Part shown: positions 44,513 through 53,770 of the stretch, one piece after another
How positions within the stretch are numbered: position 1 is the first letter of the stretch
Layout of the letters: each line of letters starts with the position of its first letter
Assembly (NCBI RefSeq): GCF_009664365.1
Contig: NZ_CP044310.1
Location: forward strand, 5,395,501-5,459,500
Reading direction: 5' to 3'
Length of the DNA: 64,000 bases
From: Paenibacillus xylanilyticus
GTDB lineage: Bacteria > Bacillota > Bacilli > Paenibacillales > Paenibacillaceae
Made by a program: the position numbers and the translations under genes
The notes under the pieces: model-generated
Databases searched by the model: none
What the model was told of the DNA's origin: nothing
Seen by the model: only the letters and a program-made list of their open reading frames with translations

Positions 44513-45175
44513 TCACTTCGGATAGGCAAGCTCCATTTTCGTCAAATGGTCTTTATGGCCCACTATGATCAATACATCCCCAGCTTCAATCCGATCTTCC
44601 GCATACGGAGAGATATTCATGGAATTTCCGCTGCGAATCGCCATGACGTTACAACCGAAGCGTGCACGAATGTTGAGCTCCAACAGGTTTTTGCCGATCA
44701 TCTGCTCGGAGGCTCTCATCTCCAATATGCTGTAATCTTCAGATAGCTCAATGTAATCCAGTATGTTCGGAGAGGTCAAATGATGGGCTACACGCAGCCC
44801 CATATCCCGCTCAGGGTAAATAACCTTGTCTGCTCCAATCTTTTGCAGCACTTTACCATGCAACTCGTTCTGTGCCTTGACGATCAGAACCGGTACACCC
44901 ATATCTTTCAAAATCAGGGTCGTCAAAATGCTCGCCTGAATATCTTCACCGATTGCCACAACGACAACGTCGAAATTTCGTATGCCCAGCGCACGCAGCG
45001 CTTCTTCATCTGTTGAATCTGCCGATACAGCATGGGTCACCACGTTGGACATTTCCTGGGTCCGCTGCTCGTCCGCATCAATTGCCAGTACGTCGAATCC
45101 CATACCACTCAGCGCATTGGCCACACTTGATCCGAACCGCCCCATGCCAATTACGGCATACTGTTTCTTAGCCAT
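44513..45175 (-). CDS. Potassium uptake regulatory subunit (KtrA/KtrC, TrkA family)
   Basis: Cytoplasmic RCK-type gating ring protein for a Ktr potassium transporter. The 220-residue length matches KtrA/KtrC. An N-terminal Rossmann domain (YAVIGMGRFGSSVANAL, residues 6-22) binds ATP or NAD, and a C-terminal TrkA-C domain (from about 140) would bind c-di-AMP. The longer frame to 45199 is unlikely: ATG at 45175 after GGGAGG is preferred. No KtrB/D membrane subunit is adjacent, so the partner must be elsewhere. Confidence 0.9.
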   Translation of the reverse strand: MAKKQYAVIGMGRFGSSVANALSGMGFDVLAIDADEQRTQEMSNVVTHAVSADSTDEEALRALGIRNFDVVVVAIGEDIQASILTTLILKDMGVPVLIVKAQNELHGKVLQKIGADKVIYPERDMGLRVAHHLTSPNILDYIELSEDYSILEMRASEQMIGKNLLELNIRARFGCNVMAIRSGNSMNISPYAEDRIEAGDVLIIVGHKDHLTKMELAYPK

Positions 45176-45342
45176 TAGGGTCTTAACCTCCCGCTGCACT
45201 TCAGCTCTTGCGCATCCTTTCAGATGTCAATGCTTACTTAAATATCCTTCGTAGTATACCACAAAGCCGGATAAACTTGAATGCGCTCACGCTTCCCAGG
45301 GAACAGTATAGGAGCAGCCGAATATACGAGGAGGGAATTGCG

Positions 45343-45576
45343 ATGCCAATTACATTAAGCCTGCGTGAAGCGATTGTTCATAAAGTTCATGACAAGAGTG
45401 ATGATCAGCTCCGGGAGATGATTGAAGGCTCTGTCGATGGACCGGAAGCCGCATTGCCCGGACTTGGTGCCATTTTCGAAATGATCTGGAAGAACACTGA
45501 TTCTGCGAAGCAGGATGAGTTGATTCAAGTCGCGCAGGAGCATCTGCACACCATCCCCGTTCAACCGCTTCGCTAA
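45343..45576 (+). CDS. sspI: Small acid-soluble spore protein SspI
   Basis: A 77-residue minor spore protein. It matches SspI in LSLREAIVHKV near the start and AALPGLGAIFEMIW in the middle. It is unrelated in sequence to the alpha/beta SASPs of the same window. Start ATG at 45343 follows GAGGAGGG. The frame is open upstream to 45208, but the SspI N-terminus and ribosome site fix this start. In B. subtilis sspI neighbours ysgA, as it does (two genes away) here. Confidence 0.9.
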   Translation: MPITLSLREAIVHKVHDKSDDQLREMIEGSVDGPEAALPGLGAIFEMIWKNTDSAKQDELIQVAQEHLHTIPVQPLR

Positions 45577-45689
45577 TCGAGGTATTGAAAGGGATCGGTA
45601 ACCGTCATCACGTTTGTTCTGCCTGCAAAAGAAAGCTTTCCCTTATCCGGCTGGATCATACCTGCCATCAAAGTAAGGTGCAAAGCAAC

Positions 45690-45721
45690 AGATCCCCCCG
45701 CCAGAAGGCGGAGGGATCTTT
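45690..45721 (+). terminator. Terminator between sspI and prfC
   Basis: GATCCCCCCGCC / GGCGGAGGGATC hairpin with TTT after it; may act on both convergent genes. Confidence 0.7.
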
Positions 45722-45778
45722 ACCGTTGCTGTATTACTATTAATGCCATTATTATAATGGCTTTATTTTAAGCTAAAC

Positions 45779-47359
45779 TTATGGAGCTGTCTCAAGGAAT
45801 TGGGCAGTCGGGTTTTTGTCCATTGCTGTTCTCATCGCATACTCATTCTCGAACAGGACAACGTAATTCCCCTTTTTATCCTTCACCAGGGTTGAGTTAA
45901 TCCGGAATTTGCTCGGATCCAGATTCTCATCCACGATCCAGCGAGCAAACTGATAAGGCATGCGCTGCAGCTGTACATCTACCCCATACTCGCCTTTCAT
46001 CCGGTATTCGAATACCTCAAACTGGAGCTGACCTACAACACCAAGCAGTGTTTCATCGAAACTCACGGTGTTAAATACCTGGATCGTTCCTTCTTCCGTT
46101 AACTGGTCAATACCCTTTTGGTACTGTTTATGTTTCAATGCATTTTTGACCGTTACTTTGGCAAAAATCTCTGGCGAGAAGGTTGGCATTTCATCAAATA
46201 CAACCTCACTTCCCTGACTAAGCGAATCGCCAATCCGGAAAATACCCGGGTCAAATAATCCGATGATATCGCCAGCATATGCCTCTTCTACGATATCCCG
46301 GTCCTGAGCCAGGAATTGCTGTGGTTGGGACAGCTTAATCTCTTTCCCCACACGGTTATGCTTAACGCTCATCCCCCGTTGGAATTTACCAGACACGATC
46401 CGCAGGAACGCGATACGGTCGCGGTGTGCCGGGTTCATGTTTGCCTGGATTTTGAATACATATCCGCTGAATTTCTCATTCGTCGGCTCGATCTCACCCG
46501 CGGTACTGTGACGTGGCTCCGGCTTAGGAGCGAGCTGCAGGAAGTTCTCCAGGAATGTCTGCACACCGAAGTTGTTGATGGCACTGCCGAAGAATACCGG
46601 AGTCAGCTCACCACGCTGTACCTTCTCCATGTCGAATGGATCTCCCGCTACATCCAGAAGCTCCAGATCCTGACACAGCTGATCATGAAGATATTCTCCC
46701 GCCATCTCACGGATAATCGGATCTTCGTAGCCGTCTACTTTTTGCACTTTAATCGTAGAGTGGTCGTCCCCTTGGAACAATTCCACCTGGTTTTTCATCC
46801 GGTCATACACGCCGCACAGATCGCGTCCTGTACCAATCGGCCAGTTCATCGGTACGGAGCGAATACCCAGTACGTTTTCGAGCTCTTCCATCAGATCAAA
46901 CGGGCTTTGCCCTTCACGGTCCAGCTTGTTGATGAATGTGAAGATCGGAATGCCGCGCTTCGCACAAACCTGGAACAGCTTGATGGTTTGTGCCTCGACC
47001 CCTTTGGCCACGTCAATCAGCATGACTGCACTATCTGCAGCTGTTAGTGTACGATAGGTATCTTCACTGAAGTCCTGGTGACCCGGAGTATCCAGAATGT
47101 TTACACGATGACCCAGATAATCGAACTGCATTACGGAAGATGTAACCGAGATCCCCCGCTGTTTCTCGATTTCCATCCAGTCACTTGTAGCGTGCTTGCT
47201 TGCTTTCCGCGCTTTGACCGTACCGGCGAGACGAATCGCGCCCCCGAACAGCAACAGCTTCTCGGTCAATGTGGTTTTACCCGCATCTGGGTGAGAGATA
47301 ATGGCAAACGTCCGGCGTTTGTCCACTTCCTGTTGAAGAATGTTATCTGCTTTGCTCAT
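45779..47359 (-). CDS. prfC: Peptide chain release factor 3
   Basis: Ribosome-associated GTPase that recycles RF1/RF2. The 526 residues are the usual RF3 length. GTPase motifs are SHPDAGKTTLTEKLL (G1), ISVTSSVMQF (G2 region), DTPGHQDFSEDTYR (G3) and NKLDREG (G4). Start ATG at 47359 follows AAAGGG nine bases upstream; the frame is open further but the extra residues are unlike RF3. RF3 is absent from B. subtilis but found in Paenibacillus and others, which is background knowledge supporting the genus guess. Monocistronic. Confidence 0.95.
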   Translation of the reverse strand: MSKADNILQQEVDKRRTFAIISHPDAGKTTLTEKLLLFGGAIRLAGTVKARKASKHATSDWMEIEKQRGISVTSSVMQFDYLGHRVNILDTPGHQDFSEDTYRTLTAADSAVMLIDVAKGVEAQTIKLFQVCAKRGIPIFTFINKLDREGQSPFDLMEELENVLGIRSVPMNWPIGTGRDLCGVYDRMKNQVELFQGDDHSTIKVQKVDGYEDPIIREMAGEYLHDQLCQDLELLDVAGDPFDMEKVQRGELTPVFFGSAINNFGVQTFLENFLQLAPKPEPRHSTAGEIEPTNEKFSGYVFKIQANMNPAHRDRIAFLRIVSGKFQRGMSVKHNRVGKEIKLSQPQQFLAQDRDIVEEAYAGDIIGLFDPGIFRIGDSLSQGSEVVFDEMPTFSPEIFAKVTVKNALKHKQYQKGIDQLTEEGTIQVFNTVSFDETLLGVVGQLQFEVFEYRMKGEYGVDVQLQRMPYQFARWIVDENLDPSKFRINSTLVKDKKGNYVVLFENEYAMRTAMDKNPTAQFLETAP

Positions 47360-47633
47360 AGGTTCTATCCCTTTCATCCGTTCATTCAACGTTAATTACC
47401 GGCCTGGCCGGTCTAATCTCAATCTTTTATGCAATCCGGCGATACCGGTTGATTGTTTCTTCGATTTTTGCACATTAGGTTTAATTTTACACATTTACAA
47501 CGGAGTTCATCCTCCCTATTCCTGTGTTGCTTTAACAAACCGTTAACCTGCTTCTTACCCAACTCTCCTATTGTACCATAATCTTTACCGAAAATAACCG
47601 ATTACCTGCAAAGGATTCTTCACTTTTCCAATC
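47360..47633. other. Intergenic region upstream of prfC
   Basis: AT-rich, about 270 bases; contains the likely prfC promoter but no clear consensus pair. No coding region recognised. Confidence 0.4.
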
Positions 47634-47681
47634 ACAAAAAAAGAGCACCTTTCAGCCAATAGAATGGCATCCAGGTACTCC
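47634..47681 (-). terminator. Terminator of the DoxX gene
   Basis: Minus strand GAGTACCT / AGGTGCTC outer stem and GCCATT / ATTGGC-like inner stem, followed by TTTTTTTG. Confidence 0.7.
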
Positions 47682-47702
47682 TAATTCACGTTCCTAGCTT
47701 AC

Positions 47703-48101
47703 TTAGAAAATCAATGCATCAAGTGCGTACTGTCCTCCACCGATCAGAGCCAACGCCACACCGATCACCAGGATCGCGAGATTATACTCAAAACCGTTTT
47801 GTGTAGACCAGTATCCATTTGCACCATGAACTTTTACAATCGCGATCAACATGGTCAGTGCAATCAGAATGCCACCTACTGGAGTCAGCAGACCCAGAGC
47901 CAGCAGCAAGCCGCCACCGAATTCCGCCAAACCTGCCAGCAGTGCAACAAGTGCGCCCGGCTTCATCCCCATGGACTCAAACCATCCGCCTGTACCCTTG
48001 ATCCCATAACCCCCGAACCAACCAAACAACTTCTGTGCACCATGAGCCATAAACGACAAACCGATCACCAATCGAATCAACAAAAGTCCTACATCCAACA
48101 T
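47703..48101 (-). CDS. DoxX family membrane protein
   Basis: A 132-residue protein with four hydrophobic helices. The DoxX signature is GLLLIRLVIGLSFMAHGAQKLFGWFGGYG, with GMKPGALVALLAGLAEFGGG as the second landmark. DoxX proteins act at the membrane in redox or detoxification contexts, but their biochemical function is unknown. Start ATG at 48101 follows GGAGG. It is a single gene with its own terminator. Confidence 0.85.
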   Translation of the reverse strand: MLDVGLLLIRLVIGLSFMAHGAQKLFGWFGGYGIKGTGGWFESMGMKPGALVALLAGLAEFGGGLLLALGLLTPVGGILIALTMLIAIVKVHGANGYWSTQNGFEYNLAILVIGVALALIGGGQYALDALIF

Positions 48102-48116
48102 GTCCTTTTCCTCCAT

Positions 48117-48385
48117 TCAAATAGTTACAAAATAGTATTCTTAGATTAAAGATATTATGCTAAAATGTTCCTTCATGAATGTGTTCGTAACCCCTTCACC
48201 TGGTTCAAATTTCATCTCATGAATAATCTATCGGTTCGAAGAACTCCTTAGAACTCTTTCGTCCGTTTTTCTTTTTGCGTAATTTCTTTAACTCTTGAGT
48301 TGAGTATAAGTTATTCACTTACTTTTTGTCAACAACTTATTTTTATTTATTTATTTATTTCCTTATTATTCTTTCTCTCTCCTAC
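48117..48385. other. Intergenic region between the DoxX gene and zwf2
   Basis: About 270 bases of AT-rich DNA with repeated TTATTTATTTATTT (near 48340-48365). Must hold the DoxX promoter; no coding region recognised. Confidence 0.4.
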
Positions 48386-48434
48386 GCAAAAAAAGCCCGG
48401 AAGAACGCGCACTCACGTCCCATCCAAGGCTTCT
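48386..48434 (-). terminator. Terminator of the second zwf gene
   Basis: Minus strand AGCCTTGGA / TCTTCCGGGCT-type stem (imperfect) with TTTTTTTGC tail. Confidence 0.55.
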
Positions 48435-48453
48435 TCACACATGATTTATCGGA

Positions 48454-50004
48454 TTAGTTGTTCACTTGCCAAATAACACTGTCTTCGTCCTGCCCGTTCA
48501 CCGGCCACCAGTGGAAACCATCCTGCTCCAGCAGCTTCCCTGTCGCTTCCGGTCCCCATGTGCCTGCAGGATACGTATGCAGTTCTCCATGATTCCCCGC
48601 CCATGCGGAAGCAATACGGTCGACAAAAGACCATGCGGTCGCCACTTCATCCCAGCGGGTGAAGTACGTGGAATCCCCTTCTGCTGCATCATGCAGCAGA
48701 CGCTCGTATGCTTCTGGCGAGTTGATTCCGATCATGCAGCTCTGACAGAAGTCCATTGCGAGCGGCTGAATTTCGGAATCCGAGCCCGGTTTCTTGGCAT
48801 TGATTTTAATATAAATGCCTTCCATTGGATTCACCCGAATGACGAGCAGATTCGGTTCCAGTTTATATTTTTTTCCCAGATATACATTGTTCGGCATGGA
48901 CTTGAATTCAACCACAATCTCGGTCGTTTTCACCGGCAGACGTTTGCCTGTCCGAATGTAAAAGGGTACGCCCGCCCATCGGAAGTTATCCACGAATACA
49001 CGGGCAGCAAAATAAGTCTCGGTATTCGACTCTGGATCAACCTTGTCCTCCTGACGATATCCCGGAAGCTGTTTGCCACGGTACTCCCCTTCTGTATACT
49101 GTCCACGGACAACGTTATGGCTCACTTCTTCATCGGATGTGAATGGTCGCAAGGAACGCAGCACCTTAACCTTCTCGTCCCGGATATCTTCAGGAAATAA
49201 ACGGCTTGGCGGCTCCATGGCAATCATCGTCAGCATCTGAAGCATATGATTCTGCCCCATATCCCGCAGCGCACCGGAATGATCGTAGTAACCCCCACGT
49301 TCCTCCACACCAACGGTCTCACCAAGTGTGATTTGAACATTCGCAATATGTTTGTTATTCCAGAGCGGCTCAAAAAATGCATTACCAAAGCGGATCACTT
49401 CAATATTTTGCACCATTTCCTTGCCCAGATAATGGTCAATCCGATAGATTTCCTCTTCACGGAACACCTCACGGATCTGCTCATTCAACTGCTCGGCAGA
49501 CTGCAGATCATACCCGAACGGCTTCTCAATGACAAGCCGGTTCCAGCCTCGGCTCTCCAGCATTCCGCCATCACGTAAGCTATAAGAGACACTGCCGAAC
49601 AGCTCTGGAGCCAGTGCCAGATAAAACAGCCGGTTGCCTGGCGTGTTAAACTTTGCTTCCAGGCCTTCTGTTTGATCCCGTAACTCTCTGAAGCCATCCA
49701 CGTTATTAATATCAAGAGATTTATACTCAAAATGTTCGACAAACGCATTCCACTCATCAGGTTCACCTGCCGGATAACGGCAGAACTCCTTAATGGATTC
49801 ATGAATGTCTTCCCGGAATTGTTCTGGTGTCCTCGGACGTCTGGCTACACCAATAACCGCAAAGTCTTCGGCTAGCTTGCCTTCGCGGTAAAGACTATAG
49901 ATTGCCGGAAACAGCTTCCGGCGGGCCAAATCACCCGTTGCTCCAAAAATGAAAAATACTGCGCCTGGCGTCTGCACTTCATCTCGCATTTGTTTTTCGA
50001 CCAT
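48454..50004 (-). CDS. zwf: Second glucose-6-phosphate 1-dehydrogenase
   Basis: A 516-residue paralog of the zwf at 38641-40095. Conserved signatures are FGATGDLARRKLFP (about 19-32), RIDHYLGKEMVQN and EKPFGYDL. It has an extra N-terminal segment (MVEKQMRDEVQTPG) and a longer C-terminus. Both copies keep the catalytic lysine and histidine region, so both should be active; the roles, or preferred cofactors, may differ. Start ATG at 50004 follows GAGGAG, with a SigA promoter at 50064-50092. It has no pentose-phosphate partner next to it. Confidence 0.93.
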   Translation of the reverse strand: MVEKQMRDEVQTPGAVFFIFGATGDLARRKLFPAIYSLYREGKLAEDFAVIGVARRPRTPEQFREDIHESIKEFCRYPAGEPDEWNAFVEHFEYKSLDINNVDGFRELRDQTEGLEAKFNTPGNRLFYLALAPELFGSVSYSLRDGGMLESRGWNRLVIEKPFGYDLQSAEQLNEQIREVFREEEIYRIDHYLGKEMVQNIEVIRFGNAFFEPLWNNKHIANVQITLGETVGVEERGGYYDHSGALRDMGQNHMLQMLTMIAMEPPSRLFPEDIRDEKVKVLRSLRPFTSDEEVSHNVVRGQYTEGEYRGKQLPGYRQEDKVDPESNTETYFAARVFVDNFRWAGVPFYIRTGKRLPVKTTEIVVEFKSMPNNVYLGKKYKLEPNLLVIRVNPMEGIYIKINAKKPGSDSEIQPLAMDFCQSCMIGINSPEAYERLLHDAAEGDSTYFTRWDEVATAWSFVDRIASAWAGNHGELHTYPAGTWGPEATGKLLEQDGFHWWPVNGQDEDSVIWQVNN

Positions 50005-50063
50005 GGGCTCCTCTTCCTTCCGGGAAGACTCTTTTCTCTGCTCTTCCCGAGCTATGTAATGGT

Positions 50064-50092
50064 GTTATATATGCACAACATACAACCGACAA
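50064..50092 (-). promoter_or_regulatory. Predicted SigA promoter of the second zwf gene
   Basis: Minus strand TTGTCG, 17-bp spacer, TATAAC, 60 bases before the start codon. Confidence 0.55.
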
Positions 50093-50253
50093 TTACCAGT
50101 AGCTTCCTCTTGGATGTGATGCCATTTTAGCATATTGCCTGAAGGGTTGCACTAATTTTCCTGATAAAGGAGCCCCATATTCCTTCAAACATTTCCCTAA
50201 AAATTGATCTATAAATATCCATGATCAAGCCTATAAATTCACCTAATATCATT

Positions 50254-50991
50254 TCAATACTCTATAGTGATTACCGGAAAACCTAACGTAACACGATTGC
50301 TTTCCTTATCATGGTCCTGATGTACAGCAATCTGCATGTTCAGAACATCCGAGCCACTCTGGATGGCAGTCGGGAGTTCAGGGACACGGTAGGACACGCT
50401 TGCAGTGTTGTCATCCGTATAACGCTCAGCTGCATGCATACTCAGTTGGCCAGACAGCTTAGCCTCTGTCTCTTCTAGTTGATTGCTAACCGATACATCG
50501 GTTGTTCCTCTGCCCTGAACTGAAAGGTTCCATGCCGCTTCCACCTCAGAATTTGCAAGCAGCTGATCTACCTGTTCATGCAAAGAAACGAGTTCGCTTA
50601 ATCCAGTGGAATGATTCCCCGCCAACTGTACAATAACATAGTATCCGTTCTCTCCAGTCACGACGGCATTTACCAATATGCCTGCACGACTTCCTTCAGC
50701 CTGAATCTCACTGCGATACACATCATGACCCGTCTGGCTTCCCAAAACTGGTCGCGGCAGTCCCAATTGTTCCGACAAACGTGCTGCTTGTTCCTCTGCA
50801 CTCCCTGTCCCTTGTCCCTGCCATTTGATAATCATGCGTTCCACCTGATCCATCGCTGCGTTCGAAGTATGTATCAACTGTTCCAGCTTCTCGCCTTCTG
50901 ACTCGTTTCTCTCTGCATACGCCGTCGTCATACCTATAACAATAATAAGTGCCAAAGCCACTATACCTGCAGACATCCAACGATTTAACAT
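50254..50991 (-). CDS. ywmB: YwmB family protein (DUF1779)
   Basis: A 245-residue secreted or membrane-anchored protein. The signal peptide core is IVALALIIVIGMTTAYA (residues 10-26). The YwmB family has a TATA-box-binding-protein-like fold, a structural name without a DNA role implied; the sequence GENGYYVIVQLAG and LPTAIQSGSDVLNMQIAVHQ fit the family. Function unknown; in Bacillus it lies near spoIID. Start ATG at 50991 follows GCGGAGG. It is a single gene here, upstream of liaR's terminator. Confidence 0.75.
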   Translation of the reverse strand: MLNRWMSAGIVALALIIVIGMTTAYAERNESEGEKLEQLIHTSNAAMDQVERMIIKWQGQGTGSAEEQAARLSEQLGLPRPVLGSQTGHDVYRSEIQAEGSRAGILVNAVVTGENGYYVIVQLAGNHSTGLSELVSLHEQVDQLLANSEVEAAWNLSVQGRGTTDVSVSNQLEETEAKLSGQLSMHAAERYTDDNTASVSYRVPELPTAIQSGSDVLNMQIAVHQDHDKESNRVTLGFPVITIEY

Positions 50992-51078
50992 GGTTATCCT
51001 CCGCTCTCTCTTTCATTCTATGAATCTATCAACAGCATGCCCCCTTTCCCCATTTGCTAAACTCCTTTGGACATCACA

Positions 51079-51123
51079 AAAAAAGGCCCGTTCCACCATG
51101 TGCATGGTAGAGCAGACCTTTCC
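51079..51123 (-). terminator. Terminator of the lia/psp operon
   Basis: Minus strand AAAGGTCTGCTC / GGACGGGCCTTT-type stem with an inner CCATGCACATGG, then TTTTTTTG; about 90 bases past liaR. Confidence 0.75.
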
Positions 51124-51213
51124 ACTTGACTATCTATGCTATTCAAATTCGTTAAGTACGTTTTCTTGCTCAATGAAGTTTGCTAAATAAAGTCGTTCAC
51201 ATTACACTTCTTC

Positions 51214-51888
51214 CTACTCTGCTAGACCATTTTTATAGGCATAGATGGCTGCCTGTGTCCGGTCATCCACACCAAGTTTGGCCAGGATATTCGTTACATG
51301 GAACTTGACTGTTTTGATACCGATGATCAGATCATCAGCTATATCCTGATTGGACTTGCCCTTCGCGAGTAAACGAAGCACATCCATCTCCCGGTCAGTA
51401 AGCTCATCATGGGCCGGGGCTGCTGCCTGTGGCTGCCGGAATCGATTCATCATTTTGGAGGCCACCTGTGATTCCAGAACCGATTGTCCACGTGCCGCAG
51501 CACGAATCGCATCTGCCACTTCATTGGCTCTTGATGTCTTTAATAGATAGCTGAAGGCCCCTGCCTCAATAACAGGATACATTTTTTCATCATCCAGGTA
51601 ACTGGTTAGCACGATGACTTTGCATTCCGGATACATTTTGAGCAACTGCCGTGTAGCCTCGATCCCGTCCATGCCTTCCATGACTAGATCCATCAGAACA
51701 ACGTCCGGCTTATATTCCTGTGCCAGTCGAATACCTTCCTCGCCACTTCCCGCTTCACCCACAACCTCGATCCCGTCCTCTGTATCGAGCACGGCCGCGA
51801 GGCCGATCCGTACCATTTCATGGTCATCCACGAGCAACACTTTGATCGACGTTTCCGTCTCCGTTTCTACTTCCGGTTCCATTGACAT
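51214..51888 (-). CDS. liaR: LiaR-like response regulator
   Basis: Two-component regulator of envelope stress genes. The receiver domain has the phosphorylated Asp in VVLMDLVMEGMDG and VLLVDDHEMVRIGLAAVLDTED at its start, close to B. subtilis LiaR. The C-terminal LuxR-type HTH is ELTDREMDVLRLLAKGKSNQDIADDLIIGIKTVKFHV. Start is most likely ATG at 51888 after GTGAGG; ATG at 51906 is possible. The gene overlaps liaS by about 65-80 bases and is the last of the operon. Confidence 0.93.
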   Translation of the reverse strand: MSMEPEVETETETSIKVLLVDDHEMVRIGLAAVLDTEDGIEVVGEAGSGEEGIRLAQEYKPDVVLMDLVMEGMDGIEATRQLLKMYPECKVIVLTSYLDDEKMYPVIEAGAFSYLLKTSRANEVADAIRAAARGQSVLESQVASKMMNRFRQPQAAAPAHDELTDREMDVLRLLAKGKSNQDIADDLIIGIKTVKFHVTNILAKLGVDDRTQAAIYAYKNGLAE

Positions 51889-52939
51889 GTTCTTCCTCAC
51901 TTTCATCGCTCATCAAAGGTATCGTTATCTCAATTCGTGTTCCCTTACCTGGTGCCGTTACAAATTGAATGGCTCCCCCGATCTCCGTAACGCGTTCCCG
52001 CATGTTGGCCAGACCATAGGAAGCCTGCTTCTGGTCATCCAGATCGAAGCCCTGACCATCATCACGAATAAGCACACGAATTGCATCGGTCCGGCGCTGC
52101 AGCCGAATCTCCATTTTTTCTGCCTTGGCATGGCGCAGTGTATTGGACATCGCTTCCTGAATAATTCGGAACAGATGATTCTCAATGCCTTTGACCAAAT
52201 GGATATCTTCATCCATCTCAAGCACAATGTCCATGGGTACTTTGGTTTTTAATTCCATGACAAGATCTTTCAGGCCCTGTTCTAAATGTTTGCCTTCCAG
52301 ATAAACCGGTCGCAAATGCAGAAGCAACGCGCGCATCTCCGATTGGGCTACCGAAGCCATCTCCTCAATCAACGCCACCTGCCGCTGGGCACGTGCAAAG
52401 TCCTTCTCCATCTTTCGTCCAACCGCTGTGGCAGTCATCGAAATGGCAAACAACTGCTGAGAAACGGCATCATGCAGCTCTCGTGCCAATCGCTGCCGCT
52501 CTTCCACAATTGCCGTTATTCTGGCTTGCTCTGCGAGCTGTGCATTGTTGGTCGATAGTCGTTGCAGTGAGGTAACCTGATCTTCCCACTTCTTGCCGAT
52601 CCGCCCGAGCTGTTCGCTTAAACGGCCTACATCGTCGATCCCCAGATCGGGTACGGTGCGCGATAGAGATCCTTTTTCCCATTGTAAAAGGGTTTCCCGC
52701 AGCAATTCAAGCCTGCGTTTGACCCGGTAACTCTGATAGAAGCCAAAAGACGCTCCGATGCCTATCAGCAATAAAACCAGCGCTAAGCCAGACTGAATCA
52801 GATGCCTCCATCCAGCAAACGGAGCAAGATAACCATATGTATACAGCACATATAAGATCACAGCGAGAACAATGAAAACAAGGAGGATCCCTTCACCCAT
52901 ACTTCGGGTTACCATGTCGGTATGTCGTTTTGTCTTCAA
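51824..52939 (-). CDS. liaS: LiaS-like sensor histidine kinase
   Basis: Membrane kinase (HPK7/NarL type). Two helices at about 15-35 and 45-68 enclose a very short external loop, as in LiaS, so it senses inside the membrane. A HAMP-like linker follows, then RQRLARELHDAVSQQLFAIS with the phospho-acceptor His, and the ATPase motifs EAMSNTLRHAKA, DDGQGFD and YGLANMRERV. TTG start at 52939 follows GGAGGAG. It extends into liaR and ends with a Gly/Asn-rich tail. Confidence 0.92.
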   Translation of the reverse strand: MKTKRHTDMVTRSMGEGILLVFIVLAVILYVLYTYGYLAPFAGWRHLIQSGLALVLLLIGIGASFGFYQSYRVKRRLELLRETLLQWEKGSLSRTVPDLGIDDVGRLSEQLGRIGKKWEDQVTSLQRLSTNNAQLAEQARITAIVEERQRLARELHDAVSQQLFAISMTATAVGRKMEKDFARAQRQVALIEEMASVAQSEMRALLLHLRPVYLEGKHLEQGLKDLVMELKTKVPMDIVLEMDEDIHLVKGIENHLFRIIQEAMSNTLRHAKAEKMEIRLQRRTDAIRVLIRDDGQGFDLDDQKQASYGLANMRERVTEIGGAIQFVTAPGKGTRIEITIPLMSDESEEEHVNGTGSRNGDGNVDQSVARG

Positions 52940-52973
52940 CCGGGTCTCCTCCTTTTCTTCACTTATTGATTTA

Positions 52974-53621
52974 TTACGGATTACGAATGCTTAGGTCGCC
53001 AACAATATAAGAAATAACAAATTTTGCTTTATGTTCACTGGTTTCGTAACCAGGTGTTCTCCATATCAACTTGTTCATCATGCCACTGTCTTTTTCCCCA
53101 TTCAGACTAATACGTCCAAACATGACCGAAGCCTCAATCTCTACTCCGTAATCCTCAGGCAGTGTCAAACGAACATTTCCCATAACTCCTTGCAGCAATA
53201 CAATGGTCTGTTTTTCTTCCGGAATGGAGAGAGACAGATCTGCATTGACTTCACCAATAGCGTGCCATAAGCTCATGCTTCGTAACGTCCAAGGCACCTG
53301 GTCCCAATAATAACGAGCCAAAAAATTCTGTTTGCGCATGACATCGCCATGCAGATGCATCTTTTTGTTTTTGGAATAAAAATAGGCCAGTGAAGCCAGT
53401 ACAATTAAAAATACAATCATCAGGTTCCCAAGCAGCAGAAGACATCCACCAATCGCCAAGTAGCGGTGACCCTTGTGCGTATCTCCTTTACGAACCTGAA
53501 CCATTCCAATCGTTAACAGGATCAGTGCGGCAGCTGTCAGCAGATTAATATGCTGATTCAATAGCATGATTATACCGATAATAATGATCGCAAATGCAAG
53601 CCATTGTTCTTTTTTGTTCAT
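52974..53621 (-). CDS. liaF: LiaF-like membrane regulator
   Basis: A 215-residue protein with three or four N-terminal helices and a C-terminal DUF2154 / cell-wall-active-antibiotics domain (GEVNADLSLSIPEEKQTIVL, GVMGNVRLTLPEDYGVEIEASVMFGRISLNG). In B. subtilis LiaF holds LiaS inactive in the absence of stress. Start ATG at 53621 follows GGAGG. It precedes liaS by 34 bases. The gap to the upstream pspA gene (149 bases) is the largest in the operon. Confidence 0.9.
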   Translation of the reverse strand: MNKKEQWLAFAIIIIGIIMLLNQHINLLTAAALILLTIGMVQVRKGDTHKGHRYLAIGGCLLLLGNLMIVFLIVLASLAYFYSKNKKMHLHGDVMRKQNFLARYYWDQVPWTLRSMSLWHAIGEVNADLSLSIPEEKQTIVLLQGVMGNVRLTLPEDYGVEIEASVMFGRISLNGEKDSGMMNKLIWRTPGYETSEHKAKFVISYIVGDLSIRNP

Positions 53622-53770
53622 CTCTGCCGCACCTCCTCTGCAAGTTGATTTTCCCTATTCGTTGGAAAAGCCATACCAGGCGATAATGACCTGTATGGCT
53701 TAACCTTTGTTCTACAAACCGTTCTTTATTCACGATTTATAGAATATCATATTGTCTGCTGAGCGAACAG

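Noticed and set aside
48466..49200. Open frame of 244 codons opposite the second zwf gene.
   Set aside because: Antisense shadow frame of a conserved enzyme, with no recognisable domain or ribosome site.
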